From PALSA-693 sp963834725 (GTDB lineage: Bacteria; Actinomycetota; Acidimicrobiia; Acidimicrobiales; Palsa-688), in contig CAWICN010000001.1 in NCBI GenBank assembly GCA_963834725.1, forward strand, positions 5,022,001 through 5,086,000: a DNA stretch of 64,000 nt, given 5' to 3'. Below are positions 28,113-36,930 of this stretch, in pieces (the stretch's first letter is position 1; each line of letters starts with the position of its first letter). Made by a program: the position numbers and the translations under genes. Below the pieces are notes generated by a model. The model was not told the DNA's origin and ran no database searches. It saw only the letters and a program-made list of their open reading frames with translations.

Positions 28113-28661
28113 TCAGAGCTGCTCGAGTGGTGCCATGCGGTAGACGAATGGGCCAATGCCTTCGGAGATAGCGAAGACGATCTTCACCATCCCCTCCTGT
28201 AGCGCGGCGTTCTCGATCGGGCCTGCATAGACAGGGTCGTATCCGGCGTCCCGGTTGAGCTGCTCGACAACCTCGCGGGTCTCGGCATCTCCGCACCATA
28301 AGTTGCTCGGCCTGGCTCGTGCCTCGGCGAACCGTGGGTACAACGAGGCGAAGTTGACGTTGAACGATTTCGCGGTCGGGCCGTTGGTCCTCGACTTCAC
28401 GAACTCGGCGTTGGAGGCGAAGCCGGCCGGTGGAACGACACCGTAGAGGTTGGTGGCATCGATCACCATCCTGCCGTCTATGCCTGTCAGTTTGGCGATG
28501 GCCTCGGCGATCGCACCCCCCGGCATCGCCATCAACACGACGTCCGCGTCGGACACGTCGCCGCCCTCACGCCCGAGCCGGGTGACTTGGTGACCGGCTC
28601 GCTCCCACAAGTCGGCGAGACCGCCGCCAATGTTGCCCCTGCCAATCGTTACGATCTTCAT
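28113..28661 (-). CDS. NADPH:F420 oxidoreductase-like Rossmann protein
   Basis: A 182-residue dinucleotide-binding protein: MKIVTIGRGNIGGGLADLW is the N-terminal Rossmann motif, and DADVVLMAMPGGAIAEAI and VIDATNLYG follow the F420-dependent NADP reductase pattern. It probably moves hydride between NADPH and a deazaflavin or reduces a small substrate. The standard GxGxxG has R at an unusual place (GRGNIGGG). Upstream, AAGGAGCCC lies 10 bases before ATG 28661. Monocistronic by spacing. Confidence 0.75.
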   Translation of the reverse strand: MKIVTIGRGNIGGGLADLWERAGHQVTRLGREGGDVSDADVVLMAMPGGAIAEAIAKLTGIDGRMVIDATNLYGVVPPAGFASNAEFVKSRTNGPTAKSFNVNFASLYPRFAEARARPSNLWCGDAETREVVEQLNRDAGYDPVYAGPIENAALQEGMVKIVFAISEGIGPFVYRMAPLEQL

Positions 28662-29247
28662 CTATTGGGCTCCTTCCGTGGGCCATGCCTCCGTAGTTCG
28701 CCGGTCGTGGTGGGCGGCTAAACCGGCAGTTGCTGGGTCCGGAGAAGGGTAGTCACGATCTCCTCCACCGGGTGTGGAGCGTTGCACGCTTGTTCGACGG
28801 ATTCCACTGTCAACCCACGCTACGGCCGATGAAGCTCAAGCGCCGGACCGGCTTAGCCGGCCGGCTTACCTGAGTTCTCACCTGGTCCTGACGCCGAGCG
28901 CCATATCCGACCGCCACATCCATAGATCTGCATGGTTTGGGAGGCCATCCGTCGGGCTTGGTGATAGGCGCCCAGATGCGATGATCGGTCGCGCTCGCGG
29001 TGGTGCGCACGCATGAGCGAGGCGAGGACGCGTCCGAGCCGGATCGCGCGATCGACCTGCAAGTGCGCACACCCGATCATGCGTCAACGGAGGCCGCCTG
29101 CTCGACATCGTGCCGGGGTCGCGTTGCCGGGTCGCCTTGCACGGCTGGTCCTCTCATCAACGGCGGATAATCGCCGATCTGTTGCTCGCGGGCCAAGTCC
29201 TCCTTCGCGGGCTATGGTCGGACGGATTGCAGAAGAGGAGTACATCC
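28662..29247. other. Gene-poor stretch containing the second divergent repeat
   Basis: No supported gene in 586 bases. It includes the repeat copy at 28925-29010 and the ribosome-binding site of the next gene near 29232-29239. Confidence 0.35.
28925..29010 (+). repeat. Divergent direct repeat, copy 2
   Basis: Partner of 27465-27544. It is a few bases longer because of an insertion (CGATG) after the CCCAGATG block. Confidence 0.6.
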
Positions 29248-29640
29248 TTGCCAAAGTTCCTCGCGATCACACATGTTGCTCTCACGGTCAGCGACCTTGA
29301 CCGCAGCCGCGAGTGGTATCAGCGACTTTTCGGTTCAGATCCGGTCCTTGACGTGGACACCGGTCCGTTTCATCAGGTCGTTTGGTCGGTGAGTGGAGCG
29401 CTTGTCGCCATTAACGGGTTCCCCGACCTGCACAGTTCTGAGCCGTTCGATGAGCGCCGTCCGGGACTTGATCATTTGGCCTTCGCATGTTCCAGCCGAT
29501 CCGAACTTGCGGCTTGGGAACGACGGCTAAACGAATGGGACATCCGGAATGGAGGGATCGTTGACGCTAGCTACGGCTCAGTGCTGTCCTTTCGCGACCC
29601 GGACAACATCGCTCTGGAGTTCTTCGCTCCCCCGGGCTAG
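29248..29640 (+). CDS. VOC/glyoxalase-bleomycin resistance family protein
   Basis: A 130-residue VOC-fold protein. ITHVALTVSDLDRSREWYQRLF is the first beta-alpha unit with the His metal-ligand position. GLDHLAFACSSRSEL starts the second unit with another His, and VLSFRDPDNIALEFF ends it with the Glu ligand, so a metal site is plausible. TTG 29248 is chosen because AAGAGGAG lies eight bases upstream and homology begins there. The reaction is unknown. Confidence 0.8.
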   Translation: MPKFLAITHVALTVSDLDRSREWYQRLFGSDPVLDVDTGPFHQVVWSVSGALVAINGFPDLHSSEPFDERRPGLDHLAFACSSRSELAAWERRLNEWDIRNGGIVDASYGSVLSFRDPDNIALEFFAPPG

Positions 29641-29988
29641 GCCGCGGCCCCTCGAGAATCAGTCCTTTGACGGTCTCACTCCGCCGCGGACGACCAATCC
29701 AACGTGAAGGGAAGCCGGGCATCTGGATGGGCCCAGAATGTGAGCGCATTCAGATACCGCCCCGCTCCTCCGCGCGTGCCCGATTCGGCGTTATGCACCT
29801 TGCATGCCGACCGGGGCGGCGCCGCGGCAGGAGCGCAGATTGGTCAGGCCCCGGAGGCGCCCCGTCACCGATCCGCAAGCGCCAAGCCTTCAGCAGCACC
29901 CGCCGACGCCGCATGATCGCCGCGAGGGTCCCCGTGATGGCGGGGTGGCCGTGGTCCGTCGTCGGCGAGGAGAACTATTTTTTGGGAC
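29641..29988. other. Gene-poor stretch
   Basis: I see no gene in these 348 bases. Open frames on both strands are proline/arginine-rich and lack coding bias. Confidence 0.3.
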
Positions 29989-30396
29989 ATGGCGACCCGA
30001 ACTCGACGGCACTGGGTCGTCGTCGCCTCCCGCGAGCACGCCAGACGCGGCGTCACCGGCGGCTTCGTCATGGCCAACCACGGCGAGCGGGCACCCTTGA
30101 CCCGCATGTCCCGCGGCGATGGCATCTATATTTACTCGCCGGCCACCACCTATCCCGGCGGTGAGCCGCTGCGGGCGGTCACCGTGCTCGGCGAAATCAC
30201 GGGGGACGAGCCGGAGCCCAGTGATGTGATCGCCGGCGGTTTCTGCCGCGCTGCCAAGCTCCGTGAAATCCAGCCCCTGCCGCTGGAGCAGATTCGCCCC
30301 CATCTGCCAGTCTCCAGGTTGCGCTTCGGCTTCTTTGAGCTCGACACAGCGGATGCCAACGCCATCCTTGCCCTCGCGTCGCCCAAGCCTCGCTGA
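29989..30396 (+). CDS. EVE domain protein
   Basis: A 135-residue protein that is almost entirely an EVE (PUA-like) domain: WVVVASREHARRGVTGGF, then RMSRGDGIYIYSPATTYPGG, and the C-terminal ISRLRFGFFEL-type strand. EVE domains recognise modified bases in DNA or RNA, and stand-alone members occur both in housekeeping and near defence genes. No restriction or methylation gene is adjacent, so no specific role is suggested. The start ATG 29989 fits the domain edge. Confidence 0.82.
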   Translation: MATRTRRHWVVVASREHARRGVTGGFVMANHGERAPLTRMSRGDGIYIYSPATTYPGGEPLRAVTVLGEITGDEPEPSDVIAGGFCRAAKLREIQPLPLEQIRPHLPVSRLRFGFFELDTADANAILALASPKPR

Positions 30397-30621
30397 CCGC
30401 GCCAGCGTCCGGTGGAGAATCTTTCATCTCGACACGCCGCGGTCGCCAGGTAGAGATCGACAACGAGAGACACCCGGCGACGGTGCCGTAGCCACGAGGA
30501 CGGCGAGTGACTCGTGCTCGGCTTCGTAGGTCCTGTGCGCAATACGTCAGTGCGAGAAGGTGGCCCCCGGCCGTGTCGAGGGGAACGGCACGGCCGGTGG
30601 GGGGTCGTCAGGCGGGCTGGA

Positions 30622-32121
30622 TCAGGCGACCTCGAGGATCGTGGTCCCCACGTCTTCTACCTCGACCGCTTCGGGCTGAGGCTTCGGCGGCCGCTCCACG
30701 AGCAGGGCAGCGGCGACGGCCCCGACGAGTGCGAGGGCGGCGAGCACCGAGAAGGCGACCTCGAAGCCGTGGGTGAGGGCAGCGCCGGTGGCCAGGCTGG
30801 CCGGACCGTGCGAGCTCACGAAGTGACTCGTTACCGTCGTCGAGATCGTCGCCGCTGCCGCCAGTCCGACGGCTCCGCCGATCTGCTGGGTGGTGTTGAT
30901 GAGACCCGACGCCACACCGGCGTCAGCCGGCTGCACGCCCGTCAGTCCACCAATCGACACCGGCACGAAGGAGAGGGCGAGGCCGATGCCGCTCAGCACG
31001 AAGACGGGGAAGATGTCCCAGAAGTAATGAGCGTGAACGGGAAGCTGGGTGTACAGGAAGAGCGCCCCGGACGAGAGCAGCATCCCAACCGACAGCACCC
31101 GCCGCACGCCCAGCCTGGTCGTCAGCGCCTGGGCCACCCCCGCGAAGATGATGACTGCGAATGTGAGCGGGATGTAGGCGACGCCCGTCTTGACAGCCGA
31201 GTAGTGCAGGACCTGCTGCATGTACAGGGTGAGCAGAAAGAACATGGAGAAGATCGAGGCGCCGATGAGCAGGCTGGTCAGGTTGGAGCCGGCCAGGGTC
31301 CGCAGGCGGAAGATCCGCAGGGGCAGCAGTGGGGCCTTCGATCGCAGCTCGAACACGAAGAACGAAGCGACCAGGCTGGCCGAGACGGCCAACAGGGCGA
31401 TGGTCTCGCCCGAGCTCCAGCCGATCTGGGTGGCCCGGGTCATGGCATAGACGAGGAGCATCAACCCCGACGTGATGGAGACGGCGCCGGCCAGGTCGAA
31501 GCTGCGGTGGTGGAGGTCACCGTAGCCCTCCCGCAGCACCCTCGGCGTCATGGCGATGAGGAACAGGCCAACCGGCACGTTGATGAAGAAGATCCACGAC
31601 CAGCTGAGGTACGACGTGAGGACCCCGCCGAGCAGGACGCCGGCGGCGCCCCCGCTGCCGGCCGCCGCCCCGAACACACCGAGAGCCGTGTTGCGTTCTC
31701 GGCCCTCGGCGAAGGTCGTCATCAGCAGGGCGAGGGCGGCAGGAGAGAGGAGGGCTGCCCCGAGACCCTGCAGTGCCCGGAACCCGATGAGCGAGCCCTC
31801 CGACCACGCCAGGCCGGAGAGTAGAGAAGCTATGACGAAGAGGCCCAGGCCGCCGATGAACATCCGGCGACGGCCGAGCCGATCCGCCAACCGGCCCCCG
31901 AGGAGGAGCACACCGCCAAACATGATCGAGTAGGCGGTGATCACCCACTGGAGGCTCGCCTGCGAGAAGTGCAGGTCGTTCTTGATGGACGGCAGGGCCA
32001 CGTTCACGATAGCGATGTCCAGCACGACCATGAACTGGGCGGCCACGATGACGGCCAGAGCCAGCCAGCGACTTCGGTCCGATCTGGCGGTGGGGTCAGG
32101 CACTGCGAGCGACGAGGTCAT
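30622..32121 (-). CDS. DHA2-type MFS drug efflux transporter (EmrB/QacA-like, 14 TM)
   Basis: A 499-residue inner-membrane antiporter that would export drugs or other lipophilic compounds using the proton gradient. The N-terminus has WLALAVIVAAQFMVVLDIAI (TM1 with motif D1 acidic residue), motif A in GGRLADRLGRRRMF after TM2, and motif C-like GAAAGSGGAAGVLLGG in TM5. Hydrophobic segments fit 14 helices. ATG 32121 has AGGAGG six bases upstream. It is divergent from a MarR regulator with an operator between them, so it is very likely repressed by that protein and induced by its ligand. Confidence 0.92.
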   Translation of the reverse strand: MTSSLAVPDPTARSDRSRWLALAVIVAAQFMVVLDIAIVNVALPSIKNDLHFSQASLQWVITAYSIMFGGVLLLGGRLADRLGRRRMFIGGLGLFVIASLLSGLAWSEGSLIGFRALQGLGAALLSPAALALLMTTFAEGRERNTALGVFGAAAGSGGAAGVLLGGVLTSYLSWSWIFFINVPVGLFLIAMTPRVLREGYGDLHHRSFDLAGAVSITSGLMLLVYAMTRATQIGWSSGETIALLAVSASLVASFFVFELRSKAPLLPLRIFRLRTLAGSNLTSLLIGASIFSMFFLLTLYMQQVLHYSAVKTGVAYIPLTFAVIIFAGVAQALTTRLGVRRVLSVGMLLSSGALFLYTQLPVHAHYFWDIFPVFVLSGIGLALSFVPVSIGGLTGVQPADAGVASGLINTTQQIGGAVGLAAAATISTTVTSHFVSSHGPASLATGAALTHGFEVAFSVLAALALVGAVAAALLVERPPKPQPEAVEVEDVGTTILEVA

Positions 32122-32132
32122 CGGAGCCTCCT

Positions 32133-32157
32133 ATCGTTGAACCGTTCTACGATTATA
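32133..32157 (-). promoter_or_regulatory. MFS promoter with MarR-type palindromic operator
   Basis: A 21-bp near-perfect palindrome lies at 32133-32153, with arms ATCGTTGAAC and GTTCTACGAT (one symmetric mismatch pair and a single central base). A consensus -10 hexamer TATAAT for the leftward transporter gene is at 32152-32157, touching the palindrome, so a bound repressor would cover the transcription start. A second small palindrome AACCATGGTT is at 32164-32173, and TAGACT near 32180 could be the -10 of the regulator gene. Confidence 0.7.
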
Positions 32158-32192
32158 GGGTCCAACCATGGTTCGGGATAGACTATTCCTCC

Positions 32193-32684
32193 ATGACCGA
32201 AGATTCGTGTGACGAGAAGATGACATTGGCGGGCAAGCCGCGGCAGCTGCTCGACAGTCCCGCTTTCCTCCTCGGATACCTCGGCTCCGGCACCAAGGCC
32301 TACGCCTTCGGGGCCTTCGAGCGGGCGGGAGCCGGCCTGCACGATCTGGGCATCCTCTCCCTGCTCGACGAGGGGGCCCAGGACACCCAGGCGGCCATCG
32401 CCGATGCCCTTGGCCTCGACCGCGGTCAGCTGGTCGGGATGCTCGACCGTCTCGAGGAGCAGGGCTTCGTCGAGCGGCATCGCGATCCCAGGGACCGCCG
32501 GCGCCACACCGTGAGCCTCACCCCGGCAGGACGGCGCCGGCTGGCGAAGCTGCGAACGGTCCTCGCGGAGATCGAGGACGAGGTCCTGGGGCCCCTCGAT
32601 GCCAAGAGCCGCGCCAACCTGCGAGAGCTGCTGCTGGAGCTGGGGCGCCGCGTGGAGCTGGGCGCGGACCTCCAGGCCGGCTGA
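32193..32684 (+). CDS. MarR family transcriptional regulator
   Basis: A 163-residue winged-helix regulator: DLGILSLLDEGAQDTQAAIADALGLDRGQLVGMLDRLEEQGFVERH contains the helix-turn-helix (about residues 65-100), and RDPRDRRRHTVSLTPAGRR is the classic wing. It lies divergent to the efflux pump and presumably binds the palindrome between them. There is no purine-rich ribosome-binding site, and a possible -10 lies about eight bases before the ATG, so its message may be leaderless. Confidence 0.9.
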   Translation: MTEDSCDEKMTLAGKPRQLLDSPAFLLGYLGSGTKAYAFGAFERAGAGLHDLGILSLLDEGAQDTQAAIADALGLDRGQLVGMLDRLEEQGFVERHRDPRDRRRHTVSLTPAGRRRLAKLRTVLAEIEDEVLGPLDAKSRANLRELLLELGRRVELGADLQAG

Positions 32685-33136
32685 CGACGTCCGCAGCGCG
32701 GTGCTCCGCCTGACGTCCCGACGTTCAGACTCGCTTTCAGATGGTCCCAAAGGATCCCCTGTCGGACAATCTGGGCCTCCGGCAACGGACAGGGCCATGC
32801 CATTCTTCGAGGTGCCGTAAGCCGTTCCGCTTTACGGCACAAGTCATTGGCGTTCAGGCTGTACATTCGGTGCCGCGCGCGACCTCTGCGAGTTGCGTGC
32901 CAGATCCGTCGATCTGTCGCGCCCGCTTGGCGACTCTGGCCTCGGCGTGCAGGTGCACAGATGAACCGTTCGTGCGCGGCCTCACCGGGGCTACGGCGGG
33001 CGTCGACAGCCGGAGATTGGTCGAACTACCTTTGCCATGGGAGTGGAAAGGTAGGGGTGGAACGGTTGGCCGTTCGTTTGTCGCTCTGTTTAGCGGACGG
33101 CTCTATTATGGACTCTGGACGACCGGGGATGGACGA
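32685..33136. other. Intergenic region
   Basis: No supported gene in about 450 bases. The region before 33137 should hold the promoter of the membrane protein gene. Confidence 0.3.
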
Positions 33137-33825
33137 GTGAGCGACTCTCAGCAGGGGCCCGGATGGTGGATGGCATCGGACGGCAAGTGGTATCCACCCG
33201 AATCCAGGCCAGGAGTGGCAACCCCACGGAGCCGCCACAGTGGAGATCCCCTCCGCAGGCTCAATGGGGACAGGCACAGTGGGGACCGCAGCAACCACAG
33301 GGGGGGCGATCCCAGTGGGCCGAGTGGACACGCACCACTAGTCAAGCGACTCAACCCCCGAAGAAGAAGCGGGGGCGTGCTGTCGGACGTGCCGTCGCCC
33401 GGATCGTCAAGTGGGTTCTCGTCGCCGGCGTAGTAGTAATCGTCATCGTTGTGATCGCTGCCGCCGTAGGCGCGGCTCACAAGAAGGCCGCGACGCGCAC
33501 AGTCACTGGCGTACTGGTCTTGTACGACACCAGCTCCGCTCAGGCTTCCTGCAATACATCAGGCACCGGCTACGAAGACATCAGCGAGGGGACGCCCGTC
33601 AGTATTACGAACGAGAACGGCAAGGTTGTCGGTGCTGCCGATCTTGGTGCTGGTACACGCCTCGGGGGTGACGAATGCGATTTCAGCTGGACCGCTACCG
33701 GGGTCGGGCCGGCCACCTTCTACCAGGTCACGATCAGCCATCGCGGCACGGTGTCATACAGCGAGAGCGAGATGGAATCCGACGGTTGGAGCGTCAAGAC
33801 GACGCTCGGGCATCCCGGCAACTGA
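33137..33825 (+). pseudogene. Membrane protein with Acidimicrobiia WW-like N-terminal motif, frameshifted
   Basis: From GTG 33137 the protein reads SDSQQGPGWWMASDGKWYPPE, a short tryptophan-rich cytosolic motif very common in Acidimicrobiia. The frame is then lost near 33200-33225, and the continuation in the next frame is proline/glutamine-rich linker (PPQAQWGQAQWGPQQPQ), basic patch, one transmembrane helix (VLVAGVVVIVIVVIAAAVGA), and an external domain of about 110 residues with two cysteines. A one-base change restores a protein of about 229 residues. Function unknown; the external domain may bind a ligand or envelope component. Confidence 0.7.
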
Positions 33826-33922
33826 GCCGGCCCCCCAGCTGGACCGCCGCATAACGTCAGCGCATCTGACTACGGCGGCGGCAGCGACAACCGCCCGTAG
33901 TCGGCTTCGCTATGCGCTCACC

Positions 33923-34324
33923 TCAAGGGGTGGGATCGACGCTAAGTCTGCCGACTTGGCCAACCACACGACCAGTGGCCGGACATACCCACACCGCCTG
34001 CCCCTCGAACTCGTTGGGAGCCAGCGGATGGCCAGCAGGATGGAGAGGACATGCCGGCCAGGCTCCCCAAAGCTCGTCGATAACTTCCTCCTGAATCTCC
34101 TTAGCTAGACACACGAGCTCATCCGCTGGCGACGCCGCGAGATCGACCTTGACCCCCGACTGGCCGCCGTGGCCTTCAAATCCGAGCATCGCCGAAGCGA
34201 AACCCGGGTTGCGCATCCAGTCGTCATCCTCTAGCTGCGGCCGTAGGCGCGTCGTTCGGCGCACATCGTCAGCCCCCAACTCGAAGGCCTCGGAAAGGGC
34301 GGGATTCACGATGTTCATGATCAC
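33923..34324 (-). CDS. Hypothetical protein with Cys/His pairs
   Basis: A 133-residue protein. A central helix (ADELVCLAKEIQEEVIDEL) is followed by PACPLHPAGHPLAPNEFEG and VWVCPATGR, giving a Cys-x2-His ... Cys pattern that could bind zinc. I have seen similar short proteins in actinobacteria without assigned function. No operon partner is certain; the gene at 34502 is upstream on the same strand after a 177-bp gap. Confidence 0.55.
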   Translation of the reverse strand: MIMNIVNPALSEAFELGADDVRRTTRLRPQLEDDDWMRNPGFASAMLGFEGHGGQSGVKVDLAASPADELVCLAKEIQEEVIDELWGAWPACPLHPAGHPLAPNEFEGQAVWVCPATGRVVGQVGRLSVDPTP

Positions 34325-34501
34325 GGAGGCGCGGACGCTGCGCAGCCATTCTGGACGGCTTGCGGCTTCCTTCGTGGACGGCGTCTCCAGGCCAGAACAT
34401 TCGCTCCCGCGCCACGCAGCCGGGCCGCGCGTGCCATCGGGAGGCGCCGAGAATCGGCGATCTGGCGCGGGTGACGCCGTTCCGTCGCAAGCGGATAGCA
34501 G

Positions 34502-35074
34502 TCAGCGGGCCACATGTCCCGGCGGCGTGGAATCCTCGCTGAGACCGACGCGGCGCACTTGGAGCCGTCGTTCCTTCAGCAGTCGGTCTACGAGCGAGGT
34601 CGGCCCTCCGAAACAGCACCAGTCGTCATCCCATAGCCACGACAGCAACCACGAACGGTCGGACGGAAAGACGAGGTCCGGGCCGAACCGCCACGACGGC
34701 CAATCGGTCCGCCATCGTTCGGCCTCACCACTGCGAGCCTGCACCAACACGTATGGCCAACCCGCGTACAGCGTCACGCGGGGCGCATCGGGGAAGACTA
34801 CTTCGTCGGCACCCGTGTCGAGGTAGCCGAGCCACCAAGGCTGATTGCCAGATTCCTCGCCGAGCACGCCCAGGACCGCGAGGGCGGAGGATCTTTCATC
34901 ATCTGGAGCAACGATCGTGGCGTACGCCTGGAATACCGGGGGAATCGCCGACGTAATCGTCAGCCCAATTGCGGTGGACTCTTCAATCCACTCAACGTCG
35001 GTGTCGATACCGATACGCCATTCCTGCCCGTCCTTCCAACGGGTTACCCGAGAAGCACCAGCGCCGTCGCTCAT
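34502..35074 (-). CDS. Hypothetical 190-residue protein
   Basis: No family recognised. The sequence is soluble and rich in Trp and acidic residues (ARSGEAERWRTDWPSWRFGP, LSWLWDDDWCCFGG), with good third-position GC bias throughout, so it is probably a real gene. It could be an immunity- or SMI1-like protein judging by the acidic, tryptophan-rich style, but this is only an impression. Confidence 0.55.
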   Translation of the reverse strand: MSDGAGASRVTRWKDGQEWRIGIDTDVEWIEESTAIGLTITSAIPPVFQAYATIVAPDDERSSALAVLGVLGEESGNQPWWLGYLDTGADEVVFPDAPRVTLYAGWPYVLVQARSGEAERWRTDWPSWRFGPDLVFPSDRSWLLSWLWDDDWCCFGGPTSLVDRLLKERRLQVRRVGLSEDSTPPGHVAR

Positions 35075-35173
35075 GCCGCCAGGTTACGAGAACCAGCCGT
35101 GACGACAGAATGACCTACACTGCGGCGAGGCGCCAAACGCTGCGGCGCGTCGCAGCTGCGCCGATAATCGGCG

Positions 35174-35746
35174 TTATGTCACTCCTGCCACGTAGTTCCT
35201 GATTCCGTTGAGGTACCTCCGGGTGGCTGCCGTCTGGATCTGGCGGGCGAGGGGCGGGGCGAGCCTGGTCGGCAGGTCGTTGGGGCGTGAGAAGGCCACG
35301 ATTTCTGCGGTGACGCTGCCGTCCTCGTGCCTCACGACATGGAAGGCTTCTTCGCCCTTCTCCGGGTGCCCGGGCAGGGTGCCGTAGGCGAACCCGAACC
35401 TGGTGGGTTCGTCGGTTCCGTACACGACCCGGCACGGAGCGGCGATTACAAGGGGCCCGAAGTTGCGGCTGACGATCACCGTGGTTCCCTCCGTGAGCGA
35501 GGCATGGGCAGGAGTGATCGTGATGCCCGCCTCGGCGTGTGCGGCCCATAGGCGGATGGCTTCCCGAGCACGATCCCAGGCCGCATCACCGTCTCCGATG
35601 TGCAGGCTGGCCCTGTCGTGGTGGTAACCGGCCGGCAAGCTGGCGGCTCGGGTCGCCCCGATCTCGGCGTACGTGACCGACTCGTCGTTGGCTCGCTGTA
35701 GGCGGTCGGCAAGGAACGTCGGCGGGTCACGGGTCAGACCGATCAC
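35174..35746 (-). CDS. DUF1990 family protein
   Basis: A 190-residue single-domain protein. TYAEIGATRAASLPAGYHHD at the N-terminus, the AWDRAREAIRLWAAH helix, and FGFAYGTLPGHPEKGEEAF followed by EIVAFSRPNDL are the recognisable family blocks. DUF1990 proteins are soluble or fused to membrane proteins in other bacteria and have an SRPBCC-like fold; the function is unknown. Confidence 0.78.
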   Translation of the reverse strand: MIGLTRDPPTFLADRLQRANDESVTYAEIGATRAASLPAGYHHDRASLHIGDGDAAWDRAREAIRLWAAHAEAGITITPAHASLTEGTTVIVSRNFGPLVIAAPCRVVYGTDEPTRFGFAYGTLPGHPEKGEEAFHVVRHEDGSVTAEIVAFSRPNDLPTRLAPPLARQIQTAATRRYLNGIRNYVAGVT

Positions 35747-36930
35747 GCGGCCGACCGTAGGTCAGGATGCCGAATGCGCGCTCATCGAGTTCCCGCCTGT
35801 GCTGGGCGGAGAGCGCCGAGTCGATCTGGCGCGTCGGCCGTGTCCGAACGCTGACCATCGGTGACAATCCGGCGCTTGCTCTAGAACCCTCGTGGATGAC
35901 ATGTCGCTCAGGTAGAGGGGCAGCTCTGAAGCGCTGCAGTGCGTACTATCTGCACATAAGGCTCAAAGTGAAACACTGCAGCTACGAGTGGTTCGACCTG
36001 CTTGGCTGGCGGGCGCCCTAGCTCGGGACCGCGGCGGCCTGCTGGTCGGCCGGGGCGGCCGGGTAGTCGCCTGCGCCTTCCCCGCGCCCTCGGCCGAACG
36101 GGACCGCTTCGTCGTCCTGGTCGCCGAGCACGGCATCACGGTGGCTGGCGGGCTGCGCCTACAGGAGGGCTGGGCTGAGGTCGAAGTCGGCTAACTGGAG
36201 CGGCTCCCGGCCGGCCGGCTGCGGGAGCCGGTCGCCCGGGCTGTTCCGATAGGCAGGCGAGGCTAGACCAAGTCCGCTAACCGGCGGCGGAGCGCCATCC
36301 GCGCCAGAAGATGAGCGTACCGGACTGCCACCTCGGCACGCCGCTCGGCTCTTGCCGTGGCCCTCCAAGACGGGGAGATGGTGGCCCGAGCGGGGCCAGC
36401 CCCCGGACGGGGAGCTACCCGGACGCAACTCAACCAGCCTCTGCCCGTCGGGCCCGCGATACGCTCCGCCAGGTGCCGAGGGACCTCATCGCCGCTGCGC
36501 CGCCAGGGAGCGCTCAACGAAGAGCGCATCGTCGCCCTCGTCCGAGAAAACCCCGGCACGTATTCCGTCGATGTGACCGATCTGCGTCTCCTGATCAGCC
36601 CTAACACCATCCGCGCCGGCGTCCGGCGTGGCGTCGTGAGTCTCCTGGACCATCGACTATGGCCACGGGTGACCCCGGGGTCGTAGCCCTGATTCGGGGC
36701 CACGATGGGCGGCGTGGTCGACTACGCCGCTTTCCGGGCCGTGGGAGGCCGTCTGCCTGCAGCTGGTCGATCACGATCGAATCCAAACTGCCGATGAGCG
36801 CCTGATCGGTTCCCAGCCTTGTTTGGTATCTCAAGCGGCGCCAGGGCGCCCCGCGCGACCCGCAACTGGGACGCTGAGCCGCCTTCGTCACGGACTAGAG
36901 CCGAAGGCGGCTCCTGACAGTGTCGTGAAC
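35747..36930. other. Gene-poor stretch before the integrase remnant
   Basis: About 1.2 kb without a gene I can support. Two short plus-strand frames are the best candidates: 35988-36194 (ERDRFVVLVAEHGITVAGGL) and 36357-36686, whose end (LNEERIVALVRENPGTYSVD) looks like a winged-helix fragment. Both are probably remnants. Confidence 0.3.

Noticed and set aside
30514..31824. Plus-strand open frame of 436 codons, rich in Glu, Asp and Gly
   Set aside because: Antisense of the MFS transporter.
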